Below are positions 43,118 through 51,397 of a stretch of DNA of 64,000 nt, piece by piece (position 1 is the stretch's first letter; each line of letters opens with the position of its first letter). The DNA is from CALNYX01 sp942490925 (GTDB taxonomy: Bacteria > Chlamydiota > Chlamydiia > Chlamydiales > JAAKFR01), in contig CALNYX010000017.1 in assembly GCA_942490925.1 (NCBI GenBank), forward strand, positions 186,001-250,000, read 5' to 3'. Position numbers and translations under genes: made by a program. The notes below the pieces were generated by a model. It worked only from the letters and a program-made list of their open reading frames with translations. It was not told the origin of the DNA and ran no database searches.

Positions 43118-43324
43118 CTATTTTTTATTTCCGTCTGACAGAGCTTTCCTAAAATTAATTCTTGTTTCCTCAATAGCCTGCTTCCACGACCGAACCCTGA
43201 CATTGCTGGCGGTGGGTTGAGAGCTTGCTTTGAAGGTATCAAGAGCAATTTTGAGACAAGTGCTAGCAGTTGCTCTATAGTTAATGGCTCTTTGGCAGAT
43301 GTGGCGAGTTAATGCAGAAATCAT
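43118..43324 (-). CDS. Small Arg-rich protein, paralogue of 42793-43029
   Basis: The 68-residue protein aligns end to end with its downstream neighbour: MISALTRHICQRAINYRATA at the start, CLKIALDTFKASS, then NVRVRSW and RKALSDG. The N-terminus is basic and lacks acidic residues to about residue 27. AGGAG precedes the ATG. No outside family is recognised. The pair probably arose by tandem duplication and may encode secreted or host-directed proteins, but no experimental family supports this. Confidence 0.6.
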   Translation of the reverse strand: MISALTRHICQRAINYRATASTCLKIALDTFKASSQPTASNVRVRSWKQAIEETRINFRKALSDGNKK

Positions 43325-43483
43325 TTATTCTCCTAATATAAGCGAAATAAATTTAGCAAAAAAAAGGGTTATTAGACAACTATAGAAACCTTTGAAAATA
43401 CACACATCGGAGCTATCTCCAATATGGGTATTATTCTGTAAGTGTTTTATAGAAATTTCTAAATCGTGTAGTCTCTAGGCATA

Positions 43484-43864
43484 ATGTTGATAGAGAGATT
43501 AAAGGAAATGTTTGAGCGGATGGTCATCTTGAAAGATGCTTCCCTCATTCCCAAGTATTATCATGAAGATTTTGTGCTCTACACGAATGGGCAGGAGATG
43601 GATTATCAGACCTATTTAGCCTTTCATGAGGAGTATTATCAGACGGCAATTGAGTATCAAGTTGCGTATGATGAGCAGGCATTTGTGGAGCAGGGTGACC
43701 GTTTGGCGGCTCGTGTTTGGATCACTGTTACTAAGCCAAATGAGCCAACAAGGGAGATTGAGGTAATCTTGATTGCAACATACGTCGAAGAAAAACTCCA
43801 CCGCCTCTGGGAGCTCACCTATCCTGATTGGTCTACTCTTCCTCAATTCGAGGAAAAAGCATGA
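43484..43864 (+). CDS. NTF2/SnoaL-like domain protein
   Basis: The 126-residue protein fits the SnoaL-like cone fold: an N-terminal helix (RLKEMFERMVILKDASLIPKYY), HEDFVLYTNGQEMDY, then strands ending in LHRLWELTYPDW. Such domains bind small ligands or act as hydrolases and cyclases. No catalytic residue can be assigned. Its stop overlaps the next start (ATGA), placing it first in a plus-strand glycan-linked operon running to about 47320. Confidence 0.7.
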   Translation: MLIERLKEMFERMVILKDASLIPKYYHEDFVLYTNGQEMDYQTYLAFHEEYYQTAIEYQVAYDEQAFVEQGDRLAARVWITVTKPNEPTREIEVILIATYVEEKLHRLWELTYPDWSTLPQFEEKA

Positions 43865-44457
43865 CGATTCCAAAAGGAACACATTACGAAGCTGAGATCA
43901 CGTTCTTTAAGGAGGGTGATCAGATCATTGTCCAAAAGAGGTATCGCAAGGATGTTGAGTGTATTCAATGGCTCAATCAACATCTCTCGCAGTATTATGA
44001 TTCAGAAAAAGCTCAACCCGTGGCACAGCATGAATTTAGGGCGTTGCAGTTGTTGGAGCCATACAATATTTCGGCAAAGCCGTTAGCCCTGGAAAAAGAT
44101 GCAATTACCATGCAATTTTGTGGGATTCCTTTTGAGCTGCAATATTCGTTGAGTCGAAAATTATATCGCCAGGGGTGTCGTCAGATCCTCGATCTGTTTT
44201 CCAAGCTCAACTTTTCGCATAATGATCTACTGCCATCCAATCTTTTAATCGATTCTCAAAATAAATTGCGGGTCATTGATTTTACACTTTCCGAATTTGG
44301 GGAAGTCTGTATTATGGATGTTCTTCCCAATTCCAGATGGGCGCGTGCTTATCGAGACAGGGAAGTACTAGATTTCTATAGCACAAAACAGTGGGTTAAG
44401 AAGAATGTTATTAGGTTCCCGTCGATCTTTAAAAAAAGTTGCCTCAAAGGTCTATAA
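43861..44457 (+). CDS. Small protein-kinase-fold (lipopolysaccharide-kinase-like) protein
   Basis: The 198-residue protein carries FSHNDLLPSNLLIDSQNKL followed by RVIDFTLSEFG: the kinase catalytic loop (HxDxxxxN) and metal-binding D of the APH/WaaP/RIO kinase fold. The N-terminal lobe is short; a Lys in IIVQKRYRKD may contact ATP. It may phosphorylate sugar residues of a surface glycan, consistent with neighbours. The start at 43861 overlaps the previous stop, and its 3' end overlaps the next gene by 53 nt. Confidence 0.7.
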   Translation: MTIPKGTHYEAEITFFKEGDQIIVQKRYRKDVECIQWLNQHLSQYYDSEKAQPVAQHEFRALQLLEPYNISAKPLALEKDAITMQFCGIPFELQYSLSRKLYRQGCRQILDLFSKLNFSHNDLLPSNLLIDSQNKLRVIDFTLSEFGEVCIMDVLPNSRWARAYRDREVLDFYSTKQWVKKNVIRFPSIFKKSCLKGL

Positions 44458-45169
44458 CTATCACAATTTAGGTGTCGGTATTTTCCCCGAAGGAGAGGAG
44501 AAAACACCGCATGGTTATGGTGAACGTTATAATTTTGATCGGATGCAACTGCTTGTTTCCAACTATGATTTCACTAACAAGAGCATTTTAGATATTGGCT
44601 GCAATAGTGGTTGGTTTTGCTTTCAGTTGAAACTACTTGGAGCATCTAAGGCTATTGGTGTTGATTATGAGGAGAGTGGAACGATGGGTGGAGCCATTCA
44701 ATACGCAAGAGCTTTAGAAAAGAAGTTTCGCCTAGGAATGAAGTTCTATAATGAAGATGTTGAAAAAGTCGACTTTGTCTCGATTTGCAGCCAGAATAAG
44801 ATCGAAAAATTTGATGCCGTCTTGCTTCTTTCCGTGCTCCATCACATCAAAGAGAGGCGTGCTTTGATGGAAAAGATTTATGCGCAGACGAAAGAGGTCA
44901 TTTTCTATGAGGACCATGAGTTTTGGAATGAAATTTATGATGAGAAAGGAGAGTTGATCCCTGTCAAAGGAGAAGGTTTTCGCTTTGGTTGGAATGAAGA
45001 TTTAAGCTGGCAGCATAAAATGGGTTCATTAGAGAGGTATGAAGAGCTGATTTTAAAAGCTTATAAGCAGAGCTGGCGACAAGAAGAGTTGTTATTAGAC
45101 CGCTTCTCAAAAATCCAATTTTTGGGATTTTCTGAAAAACGAAGACCACTACTTGCGTTGTATCGATGA
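44405..45169 (+). CDS. SAM-dependent methyltransferase
   Basis: The 254-residue protein has motif I KSILDIGCNSGWFCFQL (about residues 60-76), an acidic end of beta-2 (AIGVDYEES) and FDAVLLLSVLHHIKERR (motif IV/post). It most resembles small-molecule or sugar methyltransferases. It overlaps the kinase-like gene by 53 nt and the aminotransferase gene by 4 nt (ATGA), so it belongs to the same operon and probably modifies the same glycan. The substrate is unknown. Confidence 0.8.
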   Translation: MLLGSRRSLKKVASKVYNYHNLGVGIFPEGEEKTPHGYGERYNFDRMQLLVSNYDFTNKSILDIGCNSGWFCFQLKLLGASKAIGVDYEESGTMGGAIQYARALEKKFRLGMKFYNEDVEKVDFVSICSQNKIEKFDAVLLLSVLHHIKERRALMEKIYAQTKEVIFYEDHEFWNEIYDEKGELIPVKGEGFRFGWNEDLSWQHKMGSLERYEELILKAYKQSWRQEELLLDRFSKIQFLGFSEKRRPLLALYR

Positions 45170-46293
45170 TCAATGTCTTTCAACCATCGCTTGGTAAAGA
45201 AGAGTTAGCTGCCATCAAGGAGGTCTTCGACTCAAATTGGATTGGCAGAGGACCTAAAACAGACGCATTTGAGTCGGCATTTGCACGTTATATGTCGGTT
45301 GATCGTGAACAGATCTGCTCGATCTCTTGTTGTACTGAAGGCCTTTTTCAATCAATGAAGTTGATCGATCTACAGCCTGGTGAAGAGGTGATTCTCCCGA
45401 CGATCTCATTTATTGGCGCTGTCAATGCCATTGCGGATTCAAGAGGAGTGCCTGTTTTTGCAGACGTTGATCCTTTGACTTTGAACCTCACTGTTGAAGA
45501 GCTTGAAAAGAGAATCACTAGCCGCACAAAAGCTGTGCTACTGCTGCATTATGGGGGGCATCCTTGTGAGATGGATAAGATCCTTAGCTTTTGTAAAGAA
45601 CATCAACTGATTGTAATTGAAGATAACGCCTGCAGCCCCGTTTCTACGTACAAAGGGCGTGCAACTGGGACATTGGGCGATATTGGGATCTGGTCATTTG
45701 ATGCAATGAAGATTCTAGTTACTGGTGATGGAGGCATGGTCTACTGTAAAGAGCAAAAGGCAGTCGAAAAATTGCGGCATGCAATCTATTTGGGACTGAT
45801 GGCTAATAGTGGCTTTACAAGCGCTCAAGATAAAAGATGGTGGGCTTTTGATATCGATCAGCCTGGGCGAAGAGCCATTATGAATGATATCTCCTCAGCA
45901 ATTGGCCTAGCTCAACTTGAGAAACTTTCAAGCTTTATCCAGAGGCGTAAGGAGGTCCATACCTTTTTTGATAAGCACCTAGAAGGCGTTGAGAAACCAC
46001 CTCAACTTCCTGAAGGGTGTGAAAGCAGCTATTACTTCTACCGAATTCGACTTGAAAGTCAGCAGATACGGGATGAGCTTGCGGCCCATTTGAAGGAGAA
46101 GGGGATTTACACAACATTTCGCTACTATCCTTTGCATTTAGTCCCCTACTATCAGCAGGATTCTATGGGCTTTCCTCATGCGACACATGCAGCCATGCAT
46201 GATCTATGTATCCCACTTCATCAGTCGCTTAGTCAACAGAATATAGAGAAAATTGTTTCAGAAATTCATCGATATGGATTACAACGAGTCTAA
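45166..46293 (+). CDS. DegT/DnrJ/EryC1-family PLP-dependent sugar aminotransferase
   Basis: The 375-residue protein has FNSNWIGRGPKTDAFE at the start (active site of the family: DSxWIgxGP), VIEDNACSPV (PLP-contacting Asp), and the Schiff-base Lys in WSFDAMKILVTGDGGM. The C-terminal region TTFRYYPLHLVPYY is typical. Members aminate keto-sugar nucleotides at C3 or C4. The convergent rfbABC genes would supply a dTDP-4-keto-6-deoxysugar substrate, so a dTDP-amino sugar is a reasonable inference. It directly abuts the next, frameshifted gene. Confidence 0.9.
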   Translation: MINVFQPSLGKEELAAIKEVFDSNWIGRGPKTDAFESAFARYMSVDREQICSISCCTEGLFQSMKLIDLQPGEEVILPTISFIGAVNAIADSRGVPVFADVDPLTLNLTVEELEKRITSRTKAVLLLHYGGHPCEMDKILSFCKEHQLIVIEDNACSPVSTYKGRATGTLGDIGIWSFDAMKILVTGDGGMVYCKEQKAVEKLRHAIYLGLMANSGFTSAQDKRWWAFDIDQPGRRAIMNDISSAIGLAQLEKLSSFIQRRKEVHTFFDKHLEGVEKPPQLPEGCESSYYFYRIRLESQQIRDELAAHLKEKGIYTTFRYYPLHLVPYYQQDSMGFPHATHAAMHDLCIPLHQSLSQQNIEKIVSEIHRYGLQRV

Positions 46294-47320
46294 GTGGATT
46301 ATTATGCCGTCTTTTTAGGAGAATTTGGTTACGAGCTGCTCAGCTGGCAAGGGCGGTTACGCACTTTTGCACAGACACTTAGTTCAGAGGATCGACTCAT
46401 CTGCTGTTCAAGAGCTTCGCTGCATCCTCTCTATGAATTTGCTGATCAATTCATCGATATCTCTTCCGTCAACCAGTTTCAAAAAAGCGTTGCTTCTACC
46501 TATTGGGGAGTGCATACCTAATGAAAAAAAGCGGCGGTGCAAAAAACGTAACAGGGTGTGGGACCATAAGCTTCGTAAGGCAATTGCGTGCTTTGTCCTG
46601 AAAAAAAATAAAAGACCTTCTCGTTTTATCTTCAGCTCAGAGCTCACGTGTCTCAATGGTGTCTGGTTGGGCATGCCGCTTGATGCCACACAAGAAGAAT
46701 TAGAAAGTGTTAGTATTTACGACGTAAGAGTACTTGCTGACAATACATTTAAAAAGATTGAGCCTGTACTCGCTTGTAAAAAAGGGCTTGAAAAACAACT
46801 AGGCATAAGTTTGGATCAACCCTATGTCCTCTGCCAGACTGGCAGTCGCAAAATCATTCAACGTTCAACAGACCAAATTGCAAAAGAGGACTATTTAGCC
46901 ACACTTGCAAAAGAGATGCCTGTTATCTTACTCGATTTTGATACAAAGCGTAATCAAGATAGCTTCTCCCAATTCGCTCATATCCCAGGTTGCCGCTCAA
47001 TTTGCTTGAATACATTTCCTGAACAGTCATGCTTGATCCATTTTGCTCAAAATTGTCTGTTTTTTACAGAAGGGGATTTTCGTTCGCATATTTATGTCCC
47101 ACCGTTTTTAGGGAGAGACGTACATGTTATTGTTCCTCAAAGCGTGCTTGATTTAGGCACAGCACCTGTCGACTTCTGGAATCAGCACGTCTTTTTATTT
47201 GGCGGGCAGATCTTTTGCCAAACATCCGAAGCGATTTTCTCAAGTCGGGGCAAAAATGTCTTGCGAGGTTTTTTAGAGAGACAGATCAGAGAAGAGGCAT
47301 CCTCTCCTTTACCCATATAA
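46294..47320 (+). pseudogene. Glycan-related gene with a +1 frameshift
   Basis: A GTG directly after the aminotransferase stop opens FLGEFGYELLSWQGRLRTFA ... SVASTYWGVHT, ended by TAA at about 46519. The protein continues in the next frame from about 46505: PNEKKRRCKKRNRVWDHKLR, GVWLGMPLDATQEELESVS and on to 47320. The opening resembles glycosyltransferase-like proteins of surface polysaccharide loci. One extra base between about 46470 and 46525 separates the two parts, close to an A7 run. Either the gene is inactive, or it shifts frame, or the assembly is wrong here. The 3' end overlaps the convergent methyltransferase by 139 nt. Confidence 0.65.
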
Positions 47321-47931
47321 GTGATGTGATACCCTCTTTTCTTAAAGCGCTTCATCTGCAGGGGAGTTACGGTGAGAATGAGGTAGGAGGCATTCTTTGC
47401 AAACCAATGATCTGCTAGTTGTGGAAGATCTTTTTCGTCATCTCTAAGTTTTGCACTTTCCCATCCTCTATAAGTATTGAGCATGATGACGACATCAAAA
47501 GGTGTCTCGGTCTGCTCTCTAAAAAGGTGTTGAATAAACCCTTTATGCAGGGAGATTCCCGCTTCTCTTACCTCGGCATGTGTATCGATGGCGTCTGTAC
47601 AACAATCAATTCCAAAACAGTTTGCCGTGGGAAAAACTTTTTGGATTTGCAGTAAATTGATTCCATCTCCAAATGTGATATCAAGGAGTGAAAATGACTC
47701 AGGAATCACCTCTGTTTCAACAAGTTCACGAATCTGCTTAATGAGCAGATAAGGTCTAGAGATAGGATTTTCAACTTCATAATCGGTTGCTCCAACTCTT
47801 TGGAAGATATAGCTCTGAATTTCTTTTGATGTCAATTTCCACATATCTACAGCTGGCCATAAATAGAGCTTATGAAGATCAGAACGTTGTCCTACAGCTT
47901 CAACATGTTGCATGTATTTGAGATGGGTCAT
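47182..47931 (-). CDS. Probable SAM-dependent methyltransferase
   Basis: The 249-residue protein has a Rossmann-type motif I, FSLLDITFGDGINLLQI, then ANCFGIDCCTDAID and FDVVIMLNTY, consistent with a class I methyltransferase. The C-terminus is basic (KKPRKTFLPRLEKIASDVW). It is last in the minus-strand rfb operon, overlapping rfbC by 32 nt, so a role in methylating the dTDP-sugar product or glycan is likely. Its 3' end overlaps the convergent plus-strand gene by 139 nt. Confidence 0.7.
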   Translation of the reverse strand: MTHLKYMQHVEAVGQRSDLHKLYLWPAVDMWKLTSKEIQSYIFQRVGATDYEVENPISRPYLLIKQIRELVETEVIPESFSLLDITFGDGINLLQIQKVFPTANCFGIDCCTDAIDTHAEVREAGISLHKGFIQHLFREQTETPFDVVIMLNTYRGWESAKLRDDEKDLPQLADHWFAKNASYLILTVTPLQMKRFKKRGYHITYMGKGEDASSLICLSKKPRKTFLPRLEKIASDVWQKICPPNKKTC

Positions 47932-48457
47932 ATTCCGCTAGTGGTTTGAGGTTTGTGTCCCGATCAGAAAGCAGAGGCTCTTTAATCGGCCAAGGGATTG
48001 CAAGTTCGGGATCATTCCACTGGATACCGACCTCGCCTTTTGGGTTGTAGGGAGCATTTACTTTGTAAAATAATTCTGCAGGCTTTGTACCGAGTACGCA
48101 AAAGCCGTGAGCAAACCCTTCAGGAATCCAAAAAAGAGAGTGGTCTGATTCATCCAGGGTAATACCAAAATGTTGTTTGTAAGTTGCTGAGTTGGGTCTT
48201 AGATCAACGGCTACATCAAAAATAGAGCCTTTAAGGCAGCTGACGAGTTTACTTTGGGGAGGATCAACTTGCAGATGAAGCCCTCGAAGAACATGTGGAA
48301 GAGATTTTGAGTGATTGTCTTGAATAAACTGTGTAGCTAATCCCAAACGCTCGAATTTTTGCTTGTTAAACCGTTCAACAAAAAAACCTCTTGAATCTTC
48401 GAATGTCTCAAGCCGAATAATCAACAATCCTTCAATAGATGTTTTTTCTATACGCAT
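47900..48457 (-). CDS. rfbC: dTDP-4-dehydrorhamnose 3,5-epimerase
   Basis: RfbC epimerises dTDP-4-keto-6-deoxyglucose at C3 and C5. The 185-residue cupin protein has FVERFNKQKFERLG, FIQDNHSKSLPHVLRGLHLQ (catalytic His in RGLHLQ), KLVSCLKGSIFDVAVDLR and WIPEGFAHGFCVLG (second key His). All hallmark residues are present. It overlaps rfbB by 10 nt and the methyltransferase gene by 32 nt. Confidence 0.96.
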   Translation of the reverse strand: MRIEKTSIEGLLIIRLETFEDSRGFFVERFNKQKFERLGLATQFIQDNHSKSLPHVLRGLHLQVDPPQSKLVSCLKGSIFDVAVDLRPNSATYKQHFGITLDESDHSLFWIPEGFAHGFCVLGTKPAELFYKVNAPYNPKGEVGIQWNDPELAIPWPIKEPLLSDRDTNLKPLAEYDPSQIHATC

Positions 48458-49401
48458 AGGGCCTCAGAGCTGTACCATTCGACAGTTTGTTTAAGTGCCT
48501 CATTAAACGGTGTAGTGGGTTCCCAGCCTAATTCTTTTTCAATTTTAGTGCTATCTATGTGATATCTTCGGTCATGCCCAGCACGATCTTGAACAAATGT
48601 AATGAGCTTCGGATCGCAGTTGAGAAGAGAGCAAATTTGATGTGCCAGCTCGAGATTTGTGCACGTATAGCCCCCGCCAATATTGTATGACTCACCAGTT
48701 TTCCCCCGGTGGAAGACTTTATCAATTGCTTCACAATGATCTTTTACATAAAGCCAGTCACGCACATGTTTTCCATCACCATAGATGGGAATAGGCTCTG
48801 ATCTGCGCGCTTTACGGATGATAGTTGGAATGAGTTTTTCTGCATGTTGCCGTGGCCCAAAGTTATTTGAGCAGTTTGTAATGACTGCATCAAGTCCATA
48901 GGTATTCGTATAGCTTCTCACAAGAAAGTTACTCGATGCTTTAGAGGCGCTATAGGGATTATTAGGAGCATAAGGGGAGTTTTCTGTAAAGGATCCCTCA
49001 ATGATGGAACCAAAGATTTCATCAGTTGAAATGTGATGGAAACGGATATTTGGAACCTTTCTTGCTGCTTCAAGTAGATTGAAGGTTCCTTTGATATTCG
49101 TTTCAATAAATTGATCAGGCGCAGCTATCGAATTATCAACATGGGATTCGGCTGCAAAGTGAATAACTCCATCAAATAGATACTGCTTGAAAAGTGCATT
49201 GAGTAGAGTTGAATCACAGATATCCCCCTGGATGAACTGGTAATTTTCTTGCACCTCAATTGATTCTAGATAGCTAGAGTTAGCGCTATATGTCAACTTG
49301 TCTAAATTGACAAACGTGATTTGAGGATATTTGTTAACAACGTTCAGAAGGAAATTACTGCCAATAAAGCCAGAGCCACCTGTTACAAGGATTGTTTGCA
49401 C
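48448..49401 (-). CDS. rfbB: dTDP-glucose 4,6-dehydratase
   Basis: The 317-residue extended SDR converts dTDP-glucose to dTDP-4-keto-6-deoxyglucose. The NAD-binding motif is VTGGSGFIGSNFL; the active site has STDEIFG (Thr-Asp-Glu) and PYSASKASS (YxxxK); HVRDWLYVKDHCEAI is the family signature near the C-terminus. It overlaps rfbA by 19 nt and rfbC by 10 nt. Confidence 0.97.
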   Translation of the reverse strand: MQTILVTGGSGFIGSNFLLNVVNKYPQITFVNLDKLTYSANSSYLESIEVQENYQFIQGDICDSTLLNALFKQYLFDGVIHFAAESHVDNSIAAPDQFIETNIKGTFNLLEAARKVPNIRFHHISTDEIFGSIIEGSFTENSPYAPNNPYSASKASSNFLVRSYTNTYGLDAVITNCSNNFGPRQHAEKLIPTIIRKARRSEPIPIYGDGKHVRDWLYVKDHCEAIDKVFHRGKTGESYNIGGGYTCTNLELAHQICSLLNCDPKLITFVQDRAGHDRRYHIDSTKIEKELGWEPTTPFNEALKQTVEWYSSEALCV

Positions 49402-50264
49402 TGCAACCTCTCCAGGCTTTGGCCATACGGGCTATTTTTATAAAGCATCATGCTTGCTTGGATAGCATCCTCATTGATCCAGCCACTATTGTAGGCAATT
49501 TCCTCTAGGCAAGCAATTTTATATCCTTGTCTCGATTCAATTGTTTCAACAAACTGAGAGGCTTCTAAAAGGGTCTTACTAGTTCCAGTATCGAGCCAAG
49601 CAAAGCCTCTCCCTAACCACTCGACATGAAGATTTTCCTCATCCAAATAGAGTTGGTTTAGATCACTGATTTCAAGCTCTCCCCGATCAGAGGGTGAGAG
49701 TTGTTTTGTATACGAAACAACCTTAGAATCGTAAAAATAGAGGCCAGTAACTGCAAAATTCGATTTGGGATTTACTGGTTTTTCCTCAATAGAAATGGCG
49801 CGCTTATTTTCATCGAATTCAACAACCCCAAAGGCTCTGGGATCTTTAACCTGATAGGCAAAAACCTGTGCGCCATACTCTCTAGCTACTGAAGCTTTCA
49901 GAAGGTCAGTAAATCCTTGTCCATAGAAGAAATTATCTCCTAAGATTAATGTCACAGGGTGAGAATCGATAAAATGTTCCGCAATTAGAAAAGCCTCTGC
50001 AATTCCATTGGCCCGCTCTTGTGTTTCATATTCAATTTGGAGACCGAGCTTTGAACCATCCCCAAAAAGAGCGCGGAAGCGAGGAAGGTCTTCTGGTGTG
50101 GAGATAATCAAAATTTCTCGAATGCCTGCTAACATTAACACTGAGAGGGGATAGTAGATCAACGGCTTGTCATAGATAGGGAGTAAATGCTTCGAGAGAG
50201 CCAACGTGAGAGGATAGAGGCGAGAACCAGTCCCTCCAGCTAATAGAATACCTTTTCGATTCAT
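49383..50264 (-). CDS. rfbA: Glucose-1-phosphate thymidylyltransferase
   Basis: RfbA makes dTDP-glucose from dTTP and glucose-1-phosphate. The 293-residue protein begins MNRKGILLAGGTGSRLYPLT (nucleotide-binding GGxGtRLxPxT), and holds KPLIYYPLSVLMLAGI, LGDNFFYGQGF and VEWLGRGFAWLDTGT. It overlaps the upstream cupin-hydrolase gene by 4 nt (ATGA) and rfbB by 19 nt. The set rfbA-rfbB-rfbC lacks rfbD, so dTDP-L-rhamnose cannot be completed from genes in this window. Confidence 0.97.
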   Translation of the reverse strand: MNRKGILLAGGTGSRLYPLTLALSKHLLPIYDKPLIYYPLSVLMLAGIREILIISTPEDLPRFRALFGDGSKLGLQIEYETQERANGIAEAFLIAEHFIDSHPVTLILGDNFFYGQGFTDLLKASVAREYGAQVFAYQVKDPRAFGVVEFDENKRAISIEEKPVNPKSNFAVTGLYFYDSKVVSYTKQLSPSDRGELEISDLNQLYLDEENLHVEWLGRGFAWLDTGTSKTLLEASQFVETIESRQGYKIACLEEIAYNSGWINEDAIQASMMLYKNSPYGQSLERLQCKQSL

Positions 50265-51397
50265 AGTGTGTATAAAAACTCCTGGATCAATCGATTGAGT
50301 TCATCAGATTCATTAGTCACCAGATTGTGTTTAGCACCCTGAAGGTAAGTTACACAATCATAATCTAGATTTTTGATGTAATCAACGCCAAGAGCAGGAT
50401 CATCAGCTCCAACAATGAGTGCAAGAGGAATGGGTGTATGCCGCACAATCTCTGTCTCATCTTTCCCATGCCCCGCTTTGATTGAGGCGACCATCACACT
50501 GCGCGCCATTGGATCAGCTCGCGTGGCATCTTCGATCATAAATTGCATCAAGGGATCCTGCATGTGAAACCCACACGCTGCCAAACCACGCGCAGCCTCT
50601 GCGGCCGTAAGCTGAGTATAGCCGCCTTGATTGGCAGCACAAGGGGGATACGCCTTCCAGGCCTCTTCAGAATACTTGATCGGGGCGCTAGAGACCATTA
50701 CAACACCTTTAATACGATCCGAAAGCTCTGTCCATTGCAACGCAATGTTGCCTCCAAGAGAAAACCCTACAACAGCAAACGAATCGAGTTGGAGTTGCTC
50801 ACATACTTCATTCACAACATGGGCGTGCCCTGGAATCGTATAAGCCGTTTGTGGATGATAGGGTTTACTGCTTCTTCCATGCCCGGGTAGATCAATTGCA
50901 ATCACTCTGTATTGACTTCTAAAAGCTGCAATTTGCTTATAGAAAACTTCTGACGAAACGCAGCTGCCATGAAGCATGACGACAGGGAAACCTGTGCCTC
51001 CCGTATCGATGTAGGCAACAGGGCCCTCTGATGTCATCATCGTTTTGTAACATTCACCCTCTTTTTTAAACTCTATGGCAATCACTTCAATTGGCTCATC
51101 AGCACGATTGATCGCGCGATGCAATTCATTCTCAGGATCAGGCTTGCGGAAAATAGGCACTCCAGTAGGTAGCACAACATCAATCTCTCGACCATCAGCT
51201 TCTAGGCGGGTAAGTATCCCTCCTTGTAGAGCAACAAGAATTTTAGGGTAGACATCGCGATGTAAGGGGAATTCTTCGTGGGGAAAGATCTTGATGCGTG
51301 TGACACAAACATCGCTGTTTTCAAACTGCTGTTCGTACTCAAAAGCTGGAAGCTTGAAGGTTAATAGGCAAAGTAGAAGGATTAAAACTTTAGGCAT
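50261..51397 (-). CDS. Exported cupin plus alpha/beta-hydrolase fusion protein
   Basis: The 378-residue protein has a signal peptide (residues 1-18, MPKVLILLLCLLTFKLPAF), a small cupin-like beta-barrel (about 20-125: FPHEEFPLHRDVYPKILVAL), and an alpha/beta-hydrolase domain (about 125-378) with oxyanion-hole HGSC, nucleophile elbow VVGFSLGG (Ser), an acidic residue in IVGADDPALG and a final His in LQGAKHNL. The complete triad suggests an active esterase or lipase. Fusion to a cupin is uncommon. The start at 51397 follows GGAG; it overlaps the upstream oxygenase gene by 8 nt and rfbA by 4 nt. Confidence 0.8.
   Translation of the reverse strand: MPKVLILLLCLLTFKLPAFEYEQQFENSDVCVTRIKIFPHEEFPLHRDVYPKILVALQGGILTRLEADGREIDVVLPTGVPIFRKPDPENELHRAINRADEPIEVIAIEFKKEGECYKTMMTSEGPVAYIDTGGTGFPVVMLHGSCVSSEVFYKQIAAFRSQYRVIAIDLPGHGRSSKPYHPQTAYTIPGHAHVVNEVCEQLQLDSFAVVGFSLGGNIALQWTELSDRIKGVVMVSSAPIKYSEEAWKAYPPCAANQGGYTQLTAAEAARGLAACGFHMQDPLMQFMIEDATRADPMARSVMVASIKAGHGKDETEIVRHTPIPLALIVGADDPALGVDYIKNLDYDCVTYLQGAKHNLVTNESDELNRLIQEFLYTL

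Noticed and set aside
46325..46500. N-terminal part of the 331-codon frame in the glycan operon as a separate gene start
   Set aside because: The neighbouring frame from 46294 gives a far better protein (FGYELLSWQGRLRTFA) here, so this part is a shadow and the gene is frameshifted.
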